Shown: one piece after another, positions 53,348 through 61,191 of the stretch
Position numbering within the stretch: position 1 is the stretch's first letter
Layout of the letters: every line of letters begins with the position of its first letter
Assembly (NCBI GenBank): GCA_022360015.1
Contig: JAKSDQ010000180.1
Location: 87,632-151,631, forward strand
Direction: 5' to 3'
From: Cytophagales bacterium
GTDB lineage: Bacteria > Bacteroidota > Bacteroidia > Cytophagales > Cyclobacteriaceae
DNA length: 64,000 bases
Program-made: the position numbers and the translations under genes
Notes under the pieces: model-generated
Database searches by the model: none
What the model saw: only the letters and a program-made list of their open reading frames with translations
What the model was told of the DNA's origin: nothing

Positions 53348-54246
53348 AAAAGCAACATAAACCCGCACAAGCTTCCCTTAGTTTGCCACTGCTGTCACTG
53401 CTGTTTTTAGTAACCCTGTCGTCGCACCAAAGTGTATCTCAGGTGCCTGAAAAGTTTGATAACCTCGAGGAGGCGCTTCGCTCCCCCGATGAGGTAGAGT
53501 GGCTGGATCTGAAAGACAAGGGCCTAAAAGAGTTCCCGGAGATAATTTTCAAGTTTAAAAATCTACGGTTTCTCGATCTTTCGGGTAATAGCCTGGCTGT
53601 TTTACCAGACGAGATATCCACTTTTACAAAGTTAAGGTACCTGGATGTATCTGGTACCAAAATCAGTAAAGTGCCGGAATCCATGAGGTTGCTAAGTGCA
53701 CTAAATACCATTCACCTGGCTGACCTTCCCAATCTGGACTTCGAGCAGGTATTTCCGGTGATAAGTCAAATCGAAACACTCAAAGTCCTGGACCTGAAGA
53801 ATGACAACCTGCAAACAATTCCTTCATCAATTCAGTTCTTCGAGCATCTGGAAGTACTTGACCTCTCGGGGAATCCCCTGGAAGTTATCCCCCGGGAGCT
53901 TTCCCTGCTGCCTAACCTGAAGATACTTTATTTGAATAATGACAATGTGCTGGATCTGGAACGCAGCATGAATGCACTTGTAAAATTTGACCAGTTAAAA
54001 GAACTTCACCTTGAAAACGACGGAATAAGCCGCCTTCCCGACGAGATCAGTAATTTGGTAAACCTCGAATACCTGTATGTTAATCAGAACCGGCTGGAAA
54101 AACTGCCGTTTTCAATGGGACGAATGCAAAACCTGAAATACCTGGACGTTGACGGTAATCCTATTCCGGATATCTTTTTGGATGAGTATCAGAGGTTTTT
54201 ACCACCGTCAATTAAGATCAATATCCGGAACCGTTACAAAAGGTGA
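53344..54246 (+). CDS. secreted leucine-rich repeat protein
   Basis: A 300-residue protein with a signal peptide (about residues 14-32) and about nine LRR units of 23 residues (residues 45-285). They follow LxxLxLxxNxLxxLPxxI, for example NLRFLDLSGNSLAVLPDEIS and HLEVLDLSGNPLEVIPREL. The fold is a curved ligand- or protein-binding solenoid of the plant-like LRR class that occurs in Bacteroidota. It ends the operon that begins with TPR and SPFH proteins. Likely a periplasmic or surface binding partner. Confidence 0.88.
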   Translation: MKKQHKPAQASLSLPLLSLLFLVTLSSHQSVSQVPEKFDNLEEALRSPDEVEWLDLKDKGLKEFPEIIFKFKNLRFLDLSGNSLAVLPDEISTFTKLRYLDVSGTKISKVPESMRLLSALNTIHLADLPNLDFEQVFPVISQIETLKVLDLKNDNLQTIPSSIQFFEHLEVLDLSGNPLEVIPRELSLLPNLKILYLNNDNVLDLERSMNALVKFDQLKELHLENDGISRLPDEISNLVNLEYLYVNQNRLEKLPFSMGRMQNLKYLDVDGNPIPDIFLDEYQRFLPPSIKINIRNRYKR

Positions 54247-54423
54247 CTGAATATTCCCTGTTATTTCCCTTTATTCCATGTCCTCATATAATCTCTATGC
54301 AGTGGGAAGTGTCTGCATGAGCTACTGGCCTCTCACATGATGTTGTATCAAGGAAGGATGATTACGGACAAGAAAGGATGAACCGAGGAGCCAATGTCAG
54401 TTGCCAAAGACATCCATGTTTTT

Positions 54424-54717
54424 CTAATGTACTAACCACTGGGCTTCACTCACCAAACAGACACCCCCTGATTTTGTCAGCACGGTCCGCAAAGGTTCGG
54501 TAATGCTTTCGAGTTCTTCAGCCGAGCAGGCAACAATGATGTAGGTATTCTGGAAGGCATTGTGCAGGCCTTCCCCGTCTTTAATGCCCTTGTCCCCTCT
54601 TCCCAGCACATTCTTGATCATTGTATATCCATCGATTTTATTGTCATCCAGTATTTTGATGACTTTAGAGGACTCCAGGGTCCCTACCACTATTTCTACA
54701 CGTTTTAAAGCTTTCAT
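54424..54717 (-). CDS. sbtB: P-II-like regulator of the bicarbonate transporter (SbtB-like)
   Basis: A 97-residue P-II-fold protein: ALKRVEIVVGTLESSKVIKIL, DGYTMIKNVLGRGDKG with the T-loop base, and LHNAFQNTYIIVACSAEELE, then LRTVLTKSGGVCLVSEAQWL. In cyanobacteria, SbtB binds adenine nucleotides and cAMP and controls SbtA. The gene follows the SbtA gene by 7 nt in the same operon, the usual arrangement. The typical GlnB uridylylation tyrosine in the T-loop is not obvious, which fits SbtB rather than GlnB. Confidence 0.85.
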   Translation of the reverse strand: MKALKRVEIVVGTLESSKVIKILDDNKIDGYTMIKNVLGRGDKGIKDGEGLHNAFQNTYIIVACSAEELESITEPLRTVLTKSGGVCLVSEAQWLVH

Positions 54718-54724
54718 AGCCGTA

Positions 54725-55696
54725 CTAAATTAACCAGTCAAGTATATAATAGTAAACAGGAATTCCAAGAATAATGTTGAATGGAAAAGTGATTGCCAGC
54801 GACATAGGAACATACAGTCCCGGATTGGCCTCGGGGACACTTAATCCTATAGCAGCAGGGACGGCTATGTAAGAAGCACTGGCCAGCAGAACAACAAGTA
54901 ACAAAGAATCTCCCAGATTTATTTCAAACAAAGTACAGATGACAATTCCCAGCGCTGCGTTGAATAAAGGGATCAGAATACTAAAAGCAATTAAAAAGGT
55001 ACCGGCCTTTCTCAATGAACGGATTCTCCGACCGGCAAGCAAACCCATATCCAAGAGAAAAAATGCCAGCATCCCTTTAAAAATATGATCGGTAAACGGC
55101 GCCAGCGAAGTGGCAGCCCGCTCTCCTGCCAGAATCCCTATTAACAAACTGCCCAGAATCAGTACTACCGAGCCATTCGTGAGCGCTTCTTTCAGTATAT
55201 GCCCATAACCATTACTTTTACCATTCTTTTTGTCTGTGCGGTATATATTTATCAGCAAAACACCGATAATGATCGCCGGTGACTCCATCAACGCCATGGC
55301 AGCCACCATATGTCCCCCATAGCTTACGTCAATGTCCTTCAAAAAGGCTGTAGCGGCAATAAATGTTACTGCACTTATCGATCCGTAGGTGGCCGAAATA
55401 GCACCTGCGTCATAAACATTTACTCGCTTTTTGAGTATGTAGAAGGTGTAAAAAGGAATAATAAAGGCCATTAAAATCGCAATACCCAGGGTGAGCAATA
55501 CATTACCCGTAAAGCCGTTATGCTGCAACTCTACCCCCCCCTTAATACCTATAGCCAATAAAAGGTATAAAGAAAGAAATTTGGGAATTGGCTGAGGGAC
55601 TTCCAGATCAGATTTAATAAAAACTGCTATCAGTCCCAGAAAGAAAAAAAGGACACTTGGGTTTAAAAGATTATGAAGAATGACTTCAGGATTCAT
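54725..55696 (-). CDS. sbtA: sodium-dependent bicarbonate transporter SbtA-like
   Basis: A 323-residue protein with about ten membrane helices and two halves related by an inverted repeat. LNPSVLFFFLGLIAVFIKSDLEVP, the GGHMVAAMALMESPAIIIGVL segment and the partner half with LFLLDMGLLAGRRI (family shape, quoted in part) match SbtA proteins, which import bicarbonate with sodium. The P-II-like gene follows 7 nt downstream. The operon is divergent from the universal stress gene, with a shared 80-nt region that holds two palindromes. The organism appears to be a heterotroph, so bicarbonate would feed carboxylation reactions or pH control. Confidence 0.88.
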   Translation of the reverse strand: MNPEVILHNLLNPSVLFFFLGLIAVFIKSDLEVPQPIPKFLSLYLLLAIGIKGGVELQHNGFTGNVLLTLGIAILMAFIIPFYTFYILKKRVNVYDAGAISATYGSISAVTFIAATAFLKDIDVSYGGHMVAAMALMESPAIIIGVLLINIYRTDKKNGKSNGYGHILKEALTNGSVVLILGSLLIGILAGERAATSLAPFTDHIFKGMLAFFLLDMGLLAGRRIRSLRKAGTFLIAFSILIPLFNAALGIVICTLFEINLGDSLLLVVLLASASYIAVPAAIGLSVPEANPGLYVPMSLAITFPFNIILGIPVYYYILDWLI

Positions 55697-55707
55697 TTTT
55701 TTTTATT

Positions 55708-55721
55708 ATGTTCGGGAACAT
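55708..55721 (-). promoter_or_regulatory. 14-bp palindrome before sbtA
   Basis: ATGTTC-GG-GAACAT, a perfect six-base-arm palindrome, lies 12 nt before the sbtA start codon on the minus strand. It is separate from the ATAGTAATACTAT site in the same intergenic region and may be an operator for sbtA. Confidence 0.45.
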
Positions 55722-55754
55722 TGCAAAGATATAATTGTTTTTCTATTATATGTT

Positions 55755-55767
55755 ATAGTAATACTAT
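55755..55767 (+). promoter_or_regulatory. ATAGTAATACTAT operator, copy 3 (universal stress protein)
   Basis: The same 13 bases as in the other three copies, ending nine nt before the start at 55777 and followed by TA. It lies in the shared region with sbtA. Confidence 0.75.
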
Positions 55768-55776
55768 TATTTAGAC

Positions 55777-56724
55777 ATGGATTTTTTCAAGACCTGGGTG
55801 ATATGTCTCGACATGTCACTGACGGACAACTACATTATAAGAAATGTGGCCAATCTTGCTGATAAGTTTCAACCGGAAACCCTTCATTTTGTACACATTA
55901 CTCATAAACCCGACATACCTGATGAAGTACTCAGGGACATTCCCGATTTGCAGATTCCTGAACTGACGTACTACCGGTCGAAGATTCAGGATTATATCGA
56001 TGGGCATTTTACCGCTGATTACCATATAAAAATTCATGTGGTGGAGGGTAACCCTTTTACAGAGTTGCTGAGGTTAATTAACAAATTACCCTGTGACCTG
56101 ATCATAGTTGGAAACAAAGGCAATGAAAACCAGGGAGTTATCACTCGTAAACTAACCAGAAAAGCACCCTGTAGTGTCCTTTTCCTGCCGGAATTATTCA
56201 AAGAATCGATCGATACCATTGTGGTACCTACCGATTTCTCAGATTACTCTGAAATGGCGCTCAAAATGAGTCAGACCATTGCTGAAAAGTATGATAAATG
56301 TAATGTACACATACTGCATGTCTACAAAGATTCGTCCAAATACCTAAGCCAGATCTTTGAAACCGTCCATGAAGTGGATCAAATACTGGTAAAAAGGCGG
56401 ACAATAGACGAAAAACTTACTACCTATGCCCGTCATAAACTCGATACATACCTTGAAAAATTTAAAAAAGAAGGGTATGACTTTATACCCCACATCACCA
56501 GTATAGACAGGGGAAAGGAGATTGGGAATGCGATTGATGAATGGATTAAAGACAACACCCCTGATTTAGTCATTATAGGGGCTAAAGGGCAATCGGCTGC
56601 AAGTGCCGTTTTGCTGGGAAGTGTGTCAGAGCAGGTTTATACAAAGGGGTCAGACTATTTACTGATGATTATAAAAAGAAAAGGGGAAAACAAAAGTTTG
56701 CTAAAAGCCTTATTGCGTACTTAA
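55777..56724 (+). CDS. two-domain universal stress protein
   Basis: A 315-residue protein with two Usp domains (about 5-135 and 147-305). The second domain has the full ATP-binding motif GAKGQSAASAVLLGS (G-2x-G-9x-GS). The first has GNKGNENQGVITRKL, in which the last Gly-Ser is missing, so only one site is predicted to bind nucleotide. UspA proteins help survival of starvation or membrane stress. The start is at 55777 (MDFFKTWVICLDMS), nine nt after the ATAGTAATACTAT site. It is divergent from the bicarbonate transporter. Confidence 0.88.
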   Translation: MDFFKTWVICLDMSLTDNYIIRNVANLADKFQPETLHFVHITHKPDIPDEVLRDIPDLQIPELTYYRSKIQDYIDGHFTADYHIKIHVVEGNPFTELLRLINKLPCDLIIVGNKGNENQGVITRKLTRKAPCSVLFLPELFKESIDTIVVPTDFSDYSEMALKMSQTIAEKYDKCNVHILHVYKDSSKYLSQIFETVHEVDQILVKRRTIDEKLTTYARHKLDTYLEKFKKEGYDFIPHITSIDRGKEIGNAIDEWIKDNTPDLVIIGAKGQSAASAVLLGSVSEQVYTKGSDYLLMIIKRKGENKSLLKALLRT

Positions 56725-56831
56725 ATCATTTGTTAACATCACGTTAAATCACTACTTTTTCTTTCCTCTTATTGCAAGCGGCAGGATTGGAAATATCTAT
56801 AACTTTTTTTATATTAATACGTTAATATGTG

Positions 56832-56844
56832 ATAGTAATACTAT
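56832..56844 (+). promoter_or_regulatory. ATAGTAATACTAT operator, copy 4 (ECF sigma factor)
   Basis: The same 13 bases, ending 19 nt before the start at 56864 and followed by TA. The downstream ECF sigma factor could therefore be controlled by the same regulator or control itself. Confidence 0.75.
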
Positions 56845-56863
56845 TATACAAAAAAGTTATACT

Positions 56864-57418
56864 ATGGGTTACTTACTGTCATCTACCCCTCCGGAGGAGT
56901 ATCTTGAAGAATTTCTTCAACATTCCGGTACGATGTATCATTTTGCGTTGAAGCTCACTAACAATAGTGAAGATGCTCAGGACCTGGTTCAGGATACCTT
57001 TTTAAGAGCTTTTAGATATTACGATCACTATAAACCCGGTACCAATTCCAGGTCATGGCTCTTTAAGCTCATGTATAACTTGTTCATCAATAACTACCGC
57101 AGGAAACAAAACAGTCCTTTGATCGAAGTAGATGAAGATAGAAGTAATAATCCTTATTATGACAAGCCGGTGAGTCCCGATGTTTTCAAAAATTCGTTTA
57201 GTGACGAGGTGATGCTGGCTTTCAACAAATTGAAACCCGAATTGAAATCAGCGCTTTTTCTCAGGGATTTTGAAGGATTGAAATATAATGAAATTTCCAA
57301 GGTGCTTAATATCCCTGTTTACACCGTTAAAACCCGCATCCACCGCGCGAGAACACTCATGCGAAAGTCCCTGGTTAACTCGGGTGTTTATTTACGTAAA
57401 AACAAAAGGTTGACTTAA
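56864..57418 (+). CDS. ECF-family RNA polymerase sigma factor
   Basis: A 184-residue sigma factor with region 2 (NNSEDAQDLVQDTFLRAFRYY, then SRSWLFKLMYNLFINNYRRK) and region 4 (LKSALFLRDFEGLKYNEISK, LNIPVYTVKTRIHRARTLM) joined by a 40-residue linker. No anti-sigma gene is adjacent; the next gene is aconitase on the other strand. The start MGYLLSSTPPEEYLEE is 19 nt after the ATAGTAATACTAT palindrome. It may direct transcription of the neighbouring stress genes, but the palindrome is not a typical ECF promoter. Confidence 0.9.
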   Translation: MGYLLSSTPPEEYLEEFLQHSGTMYHFALKLTNNSEDAQDLVQDTFLRAFRYYDHYKPGTNSRSWLFKLMYNLFINNYRRKQNSPLIEVDEDRSNNPYYDKPVSPDVFKNSFSDEVMLAFNKLKPELKSALFLRDFEGLKYNEISKVLNIPVYTVKTRIHRARTLMRKSLVNSGVYLRKNKRLT

Positions 57419-57515
57419 AACCGGTGCTCATTAGGGGTTCCGGGTTTCCCCAGATTACAGGCTTAAAAGTATGGCGCAAGCGTCTCCCGCCTGTTCCACA
57501 ACATTTTCAACAAAA

Positions 57516-57578
57516 TTCTTTGTGTCTTGCCTCCGTGGTGAAGAATGGTTAACCACAAAGGCACCAAGACACAGAGGC
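57516..57578. repeat. interspersed palindromic repeat, copy 2
   Basis: The core GCCTCCGTGGT-G-AAG-AATGGTTAACCACAAAGGCAC (given in pieces) and the outer arms TTGTGTCTTG and CAAGACACAG match the element at 29226-29290 in layout and sequence. Both lie between convergent genes. Confidence 0.75.
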
Positions 57579-57752
57579 TTTCGCCTGTAAAAAAATACAA
57601 GCACAGCCTTAAGTTATCCAACACCCACCTCCCGCTTATGCCTTTCGACCCCCGAGAAACACAACCGAGCCCCTTACCCTATCCCATACCCTTAATGCTG
57701 AGAGGATGAAACGATTTCATAATGGCGGAACCAAAAGTGTATACCAAAAAAT

Positions 57753-57792
57753 AATTGTCAATTATCCATTGTCAACTGTCAATTACCAATTA
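57753..57792. repeat. short A/T-rich tandem-like repeat
   Basis: Three near copies of a unit like ATTGTCAATTATCC and CTGTCAATTACC follow one another, with a period of about 13-14 bases and imperfect identity. Confidence 0.5.
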
Positions 57793-57852
57793 CACTTATC
57801 TGCTTACATTATCCTGGAAAATAGCGTGCTGGTTTCTGAAAGCAAACGTTTT

Positions 57853-60582
57853 TTATCGGGAATTGGCAAGAAAATTCCTCAACACATAATGCAGAATACC
57901 ACCATTTTTATAATATTCCACCTCGATGTTAGAATCCAGCCTGCATAAAACTTCAAAAGTCGTCTCACCATTATCTTCAGTTTTAACGATTACCTGCAGC
58001 GTTTTTGCCGGTACCAGTCCTTCCTCTATACCTGTAATGCTAAAATATTCTTTGCCGGTCAAGCCAAGACTTTCAGCATTTTCCCCGTTTTTGTATTGGA
58101 GGGGCAATACACCCATGCCTACAAGGTTGCTGCGATGAATGCGTTCGTAGCTTTCGGCGATTACGGCCTTAACCCCGAGCAAATTAGTCCCCTTAGCCGC
58201 CCAATCCCGCGATGAACCACTTCCGTACTCTGTACCAGCCAGTACAATCAGGTCCGTTCCGTCATTTTGATATTTGAGTGAGGCATCAAAAACTGACATT
58301 TCCCGGTTGCCAGGAAAATAGGTTGTAAAACCACCTTCTTTGGTAGCGATCTGATTTTTAATACGAACATTGGCAAACGTTCCGCGCATCATTATTTCAT
58401 GGTTACCCCGTCTCGATCCATAGGAGTTAAAAGATCTGAAATCAACCCCTTTATCCAACAGGTAGCGGCCGGCGGTAGAATCTGACGAAAAGGCACCGGC
58501 AGGAGATATATGATCTGTGGTTATAGATTCTCCAAGCTTGAGCAACACCCTTGCCTCATGAATATCTTTTAACGCATCATATCCTTCAGAAATATCTCTG
58601 AAAAACGGGGCTTCTTTAATGTAAGTCGATTCATCGCTCCATTGATAATCCTGACTGGTAGGGGCAGTCAGTTGTTGCCATTGTTCTTCGCCATCAAAAA
58701 TCACTTTGTATGTATCTTCAAAATCACTTTGCGCAATAGAAGTGTTGATGATATCATTTATTTCACTGATGGTCGGCCATAAATCCCGCATAAATACCGG
58801 TTTCCCCTCAGTATCATACCCCAATGGTTCGGTGGTCAGATCGATATTGACTCTTCCTGCTATGGCATAAACCACTACCAGCATAGGAGAGGCCAGGAAA
58901 TTCATGCGCACCTGTGGATGGACCCGCGCTTCGAAATTTCTGTTTCCTGAAAGTACTGAGGAGACATTCAGATCGTACTTGGTAACGGTCTCTGCGATCG
59001 GGTCGGGAAGCGGACCACTGTTGCCGATACAGGAAGTGCAACCATAACCTACCGTATGGAAATTAAGTGCATCAAGATCTTCATTCAGTCCTGATTTTTC
59101 CAGGTACCGGGTCACCACTTTAGAACCCGGGGCCAGACTGGTTTTGACCCATGGCTTAACATTCAGCCCTTTTTTCCTTGCTTTTCTGGCCACCAATCCA
59201 GCACCGATCATTACACTGGGATTAGAGGTATTGGTACAACTGGTAATGGCGGCTATCACAATGGCCCCATCGTGTAACACGAATTCCTGGCCATTATAGT
59301 GTACATTGGTTGACCTCAGATGAAACTTCTGATCCCCGGCATGCACAAATTCTGTCAGTGACCCCCCTTCTCCCAGCCAACCGGATTCCGCCTCATTATC
59401 GGCGGTGCTTTTAAGATGGCCGTATTCCTGCTCTATGAGGTCATAAAAAGTTCCTTTCAGGTTTTTGATTAAAATCTTATCCTGCGGTCGCTTCGGGCCT
59501 GATACAGTGGGTTCCAACGCAGATAAATCAAGTGAAAGCACATCTGTATAAGTAATGTTTTCCTTGCCTGTTCTCCAGAGATGATTGGCTTTCGCGTACG
59601 CCTCTACCCGGCTCACTACCTTCTCCGGTCTGTTGGTACGGCGCATGTATTCCAGGGTTTGATCATCAATGGGGAAATAGGTCACCGTACAGCCAAATTC
59701 AGGTGACATGTTTGATATCGTAGCACGATCTGGCACGGTCAGGTGATCCAGCCCTTCGCCAAACACTTCCACAAACTTACCCACCACGCCATATTTTCTC
59801 AACAACTCGGTGATAGCCAGTACCATATCGGTAGCTGTAATTCCCTCGGAAAGCCTCCCTTTCAATGCCAGTCCAATCACCTGGGGACAGGTAAAATAAA
59901 TGGGTTGTCCAAGCATAGCGGCTTCAGCTTCAATGCCACCTACTCCCCATCCTAACACACCGATACCATTCACCATAGGCGTATGTGAGTCAGTGCCCAC
60001 CAAAGTGTCCGGGAAAAGCCAGCCGTCTCTTTGTACAATACCATGGGCAAGGTATTCCAGGTTAACCTGGTGGCAGATACCCATACCCGGAGGCACCACA
60101 CTGAAGTTGTTAAATGACTTTTGCCCCCATTTTAAAAGGGCGTATCGCTCGTGATTGCGTTCATATTCTCTGGCAACATTTTTTTTGTAGGCCTCTTTGC
60201 TGGCAAAAAAATCTACCTGCACAGAATGGTCCACAACGAGATCCACCGGGATTGAAGGATTAATCTTGCTGCCATCCTTGCCTTTTCGGATCACCTCAGA
60301 CCGGATCGAAGCGATGTCTACAATGGCCGGCACCCCTGTAAAGTCCTGCATCAGCACCCTGGCCGGTTTATAGGGGATATCATTGTCAGTTCCTTTAGGA
60401 TTCCAGTTTGCCAGGATATCGAAGTGATCATCGGTGATGGCGAGACCGTCTATGTTTCGTATTACATTTTCCAACAAAATCCGGATAGAAAAGGGCAGGC
60501 TACTGACGGCCCCTACCGCGCCCAGGTCAGCAATTTTAAAGGTTTCTCTGTCAAATTGAATCGTTTTTGTGTATGGTGACAT
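57853..60582 (-). CDS. acnA: aconitate hydratase A
   Basis: A 909-residue TCA-cycle enzyme of the AcnA/IRP type that isomerises citrate to isocitrate. The iron-sulphur cluster cysteines are in AITSCTNTSNPSVMIGAG and VGYGCTSCIGNSGPLP. Other marks are the FSVVPPGMGICHQVNLEYLA and LVGTDSHTPMVNGIGVLGWG regions (given in part), and the C-terminal swivel domain with GTEYGSGSSRDWAAKGTNLLG. It is convergent with the ECF sigma gene across the repeat region and supplies the substrate for the isocitrate dehydrogenase 8 kb upstream. No ATAGTAATACTAT site lies before it. Confidence 0.95.
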   Translation of the reverse strand: MSPYTKTIQFDRETFKIADLGAVGAVSSLPFSIRILLENVIRNIDGLAITDDHFDILANWNPKGTDNDIPYKPARVLMQDFTGVPAIVDIASIRSEVIRKGKDGSKINPSIPVDLVVDHSVQVDFFASKEAYKKNVAREYERNHERYALLKWGQKSFNNFSVVPPGMGICHQVNLEYLAHGIVQRDGWLFPDTLVGTDSHTPMVNGIGVLGWGVGGIEAEAAMLGQPIYFTCPQVIGLALKGRLSEGITATDMVLAITELLRKYGVVGKFVEVFGEGLDHLTVPDRATISNMSPEFGCTVTYFPIDDQTLEYMRRTNRPEKVVSRVEAYAKANHLWRTGKENITYTDVLSLDLSALEPTVSGPKRPQDKILIKNLKGTFYDLIEQEYGHLKSTADNEAESGWLGEGGSLTEFVHAGDQKFHLRSTNVHYNGQEFVLHDGAIVIAAITSCTNTSNPSVMIGAGLVARKARKKGLNVKPWVKTSLAPGSKVVTRYLEKSGLNEDLDALNFHTVGYGCTSCIGNSGPLPDPIAETVTKYDLNVSSVLSGNRNFEARVHPQVRMNFLASPMLVVVYAIAGRVNIDLTTEPLGYDTEGKPVFMRDLWPTISEINDIINTSIAQSDFEDTYKVIFDGEEQWQQLTAPTSQDYQWSDESTYIKEAPFFRDISEGYDALKDIHEARVLLKLGESITTDHISPAGAFSSDSTAGRYLLDKGVDFRSFNSYGSRRGNHEIMMRGTFANVRIKNQIATKEGGFTTYFPGNREMSVFDASLKYQNDGTDLIVLAGTEYGSGSSRDWAAKGTNLLGVKAVIAESYERIHRSNLVGMGVLPLQYKNGENAESLGLTGKEYFSITGIEEGLVPAKTLQVIVKTEDNGETTFEVLCRLDSNIEVEYYKNGGILHYVLRNFLANSR

Positions 60583-60746
60583 GATGCTTAGTTAGTTTTT
60601 TTTTCATTTCCGTACATTAATATAATCACTTTTTTTCCGAAATGTTTATTTACGCCTTATAATTTGTAAAAAGAATCCGAGACCATCAGTACGGAATATT
60701 GTCCTTCGGTTGGGTCTTTTCCGGCAGGTTAGATTCATCCGGTATA

Positions 60747-61115
60747 TCACGGAGATCGATCGCGATGGTACGTGTCAGGGCCGTCATGGGAGACCTTATC
60801 CAGCATGTGGAGGTGGCCGTTTATACAAAGTTTTACTTGGGAGTACGCTCTTAAAATTGCTTGCACGGTATGTGAGTCCGCATGCATCAGGCTATTTTGC
60901 ACAGTCCGGAGGCCATTTTCAGATTTAGCCCATTCAAATATACAGGCCGACAGGATTGGAATATGCGATACGATCATCACATGTGTACTTTTCGGCGTAC
61001 CGTCCAACTCCCCTTTAAGCCACTCTTTCTGAGGCTCATCGATTCTGGCGGTATACCATTTGCCGTTAAGCATCTGGGCGCTATCCGGCACGACAAATTT
61101 CCATTTATCTGACAT
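60747..61115 (-). pseudogene. truncated calcineurin-like metallophosphoesterase
   Basis: A 122-codon frame keeps only the C-terminal half of a metallophosphoesterase: THVMIVSHIPILSACIFEWA and QVKLCINGHLHMLDKVSHDG carry the last two metal-site histidine motifs. The N-terminal half with the DxH and GNHD motifs is missing, and the end after HDG turns into unrelated residues. In another frame, PAGKDPTEGQYSVLMV and DSFYKL follow up to 60660, which looks like the displaced C-terminus. A decayed gene next to the ENPP phosphodiesterase. Confidence 0.65.
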
Positions 61116-61191
61116 CCTAAGAAGCGTATAACAAGAAAGAATATTAATTTCAGATACCGGTATCCGGTTTTGAAAATTGTGTTAAATACCT

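Larger units (their letters stand above)
57419..57852. other. intergenic region with two repeat families
   Basis: About 430 bases between convergent genes. It holds the palindromic repeat at 57516-57578 and a short A/T-rich tandem-like repeat at 57753-57792. I see no coding region; the short open frame at 57706-57948 crosses the latter repeat and enters the aconitase gene from the opposite strand. Confidence 0.6.

Noticed and set aside
57706..57948. 80-codon plus-strand frame before aconitase
   Set aside because: It crosses the A/T-rich short repeat and runs into the aconitase gene on the other strand; the translation reflects the repeat.
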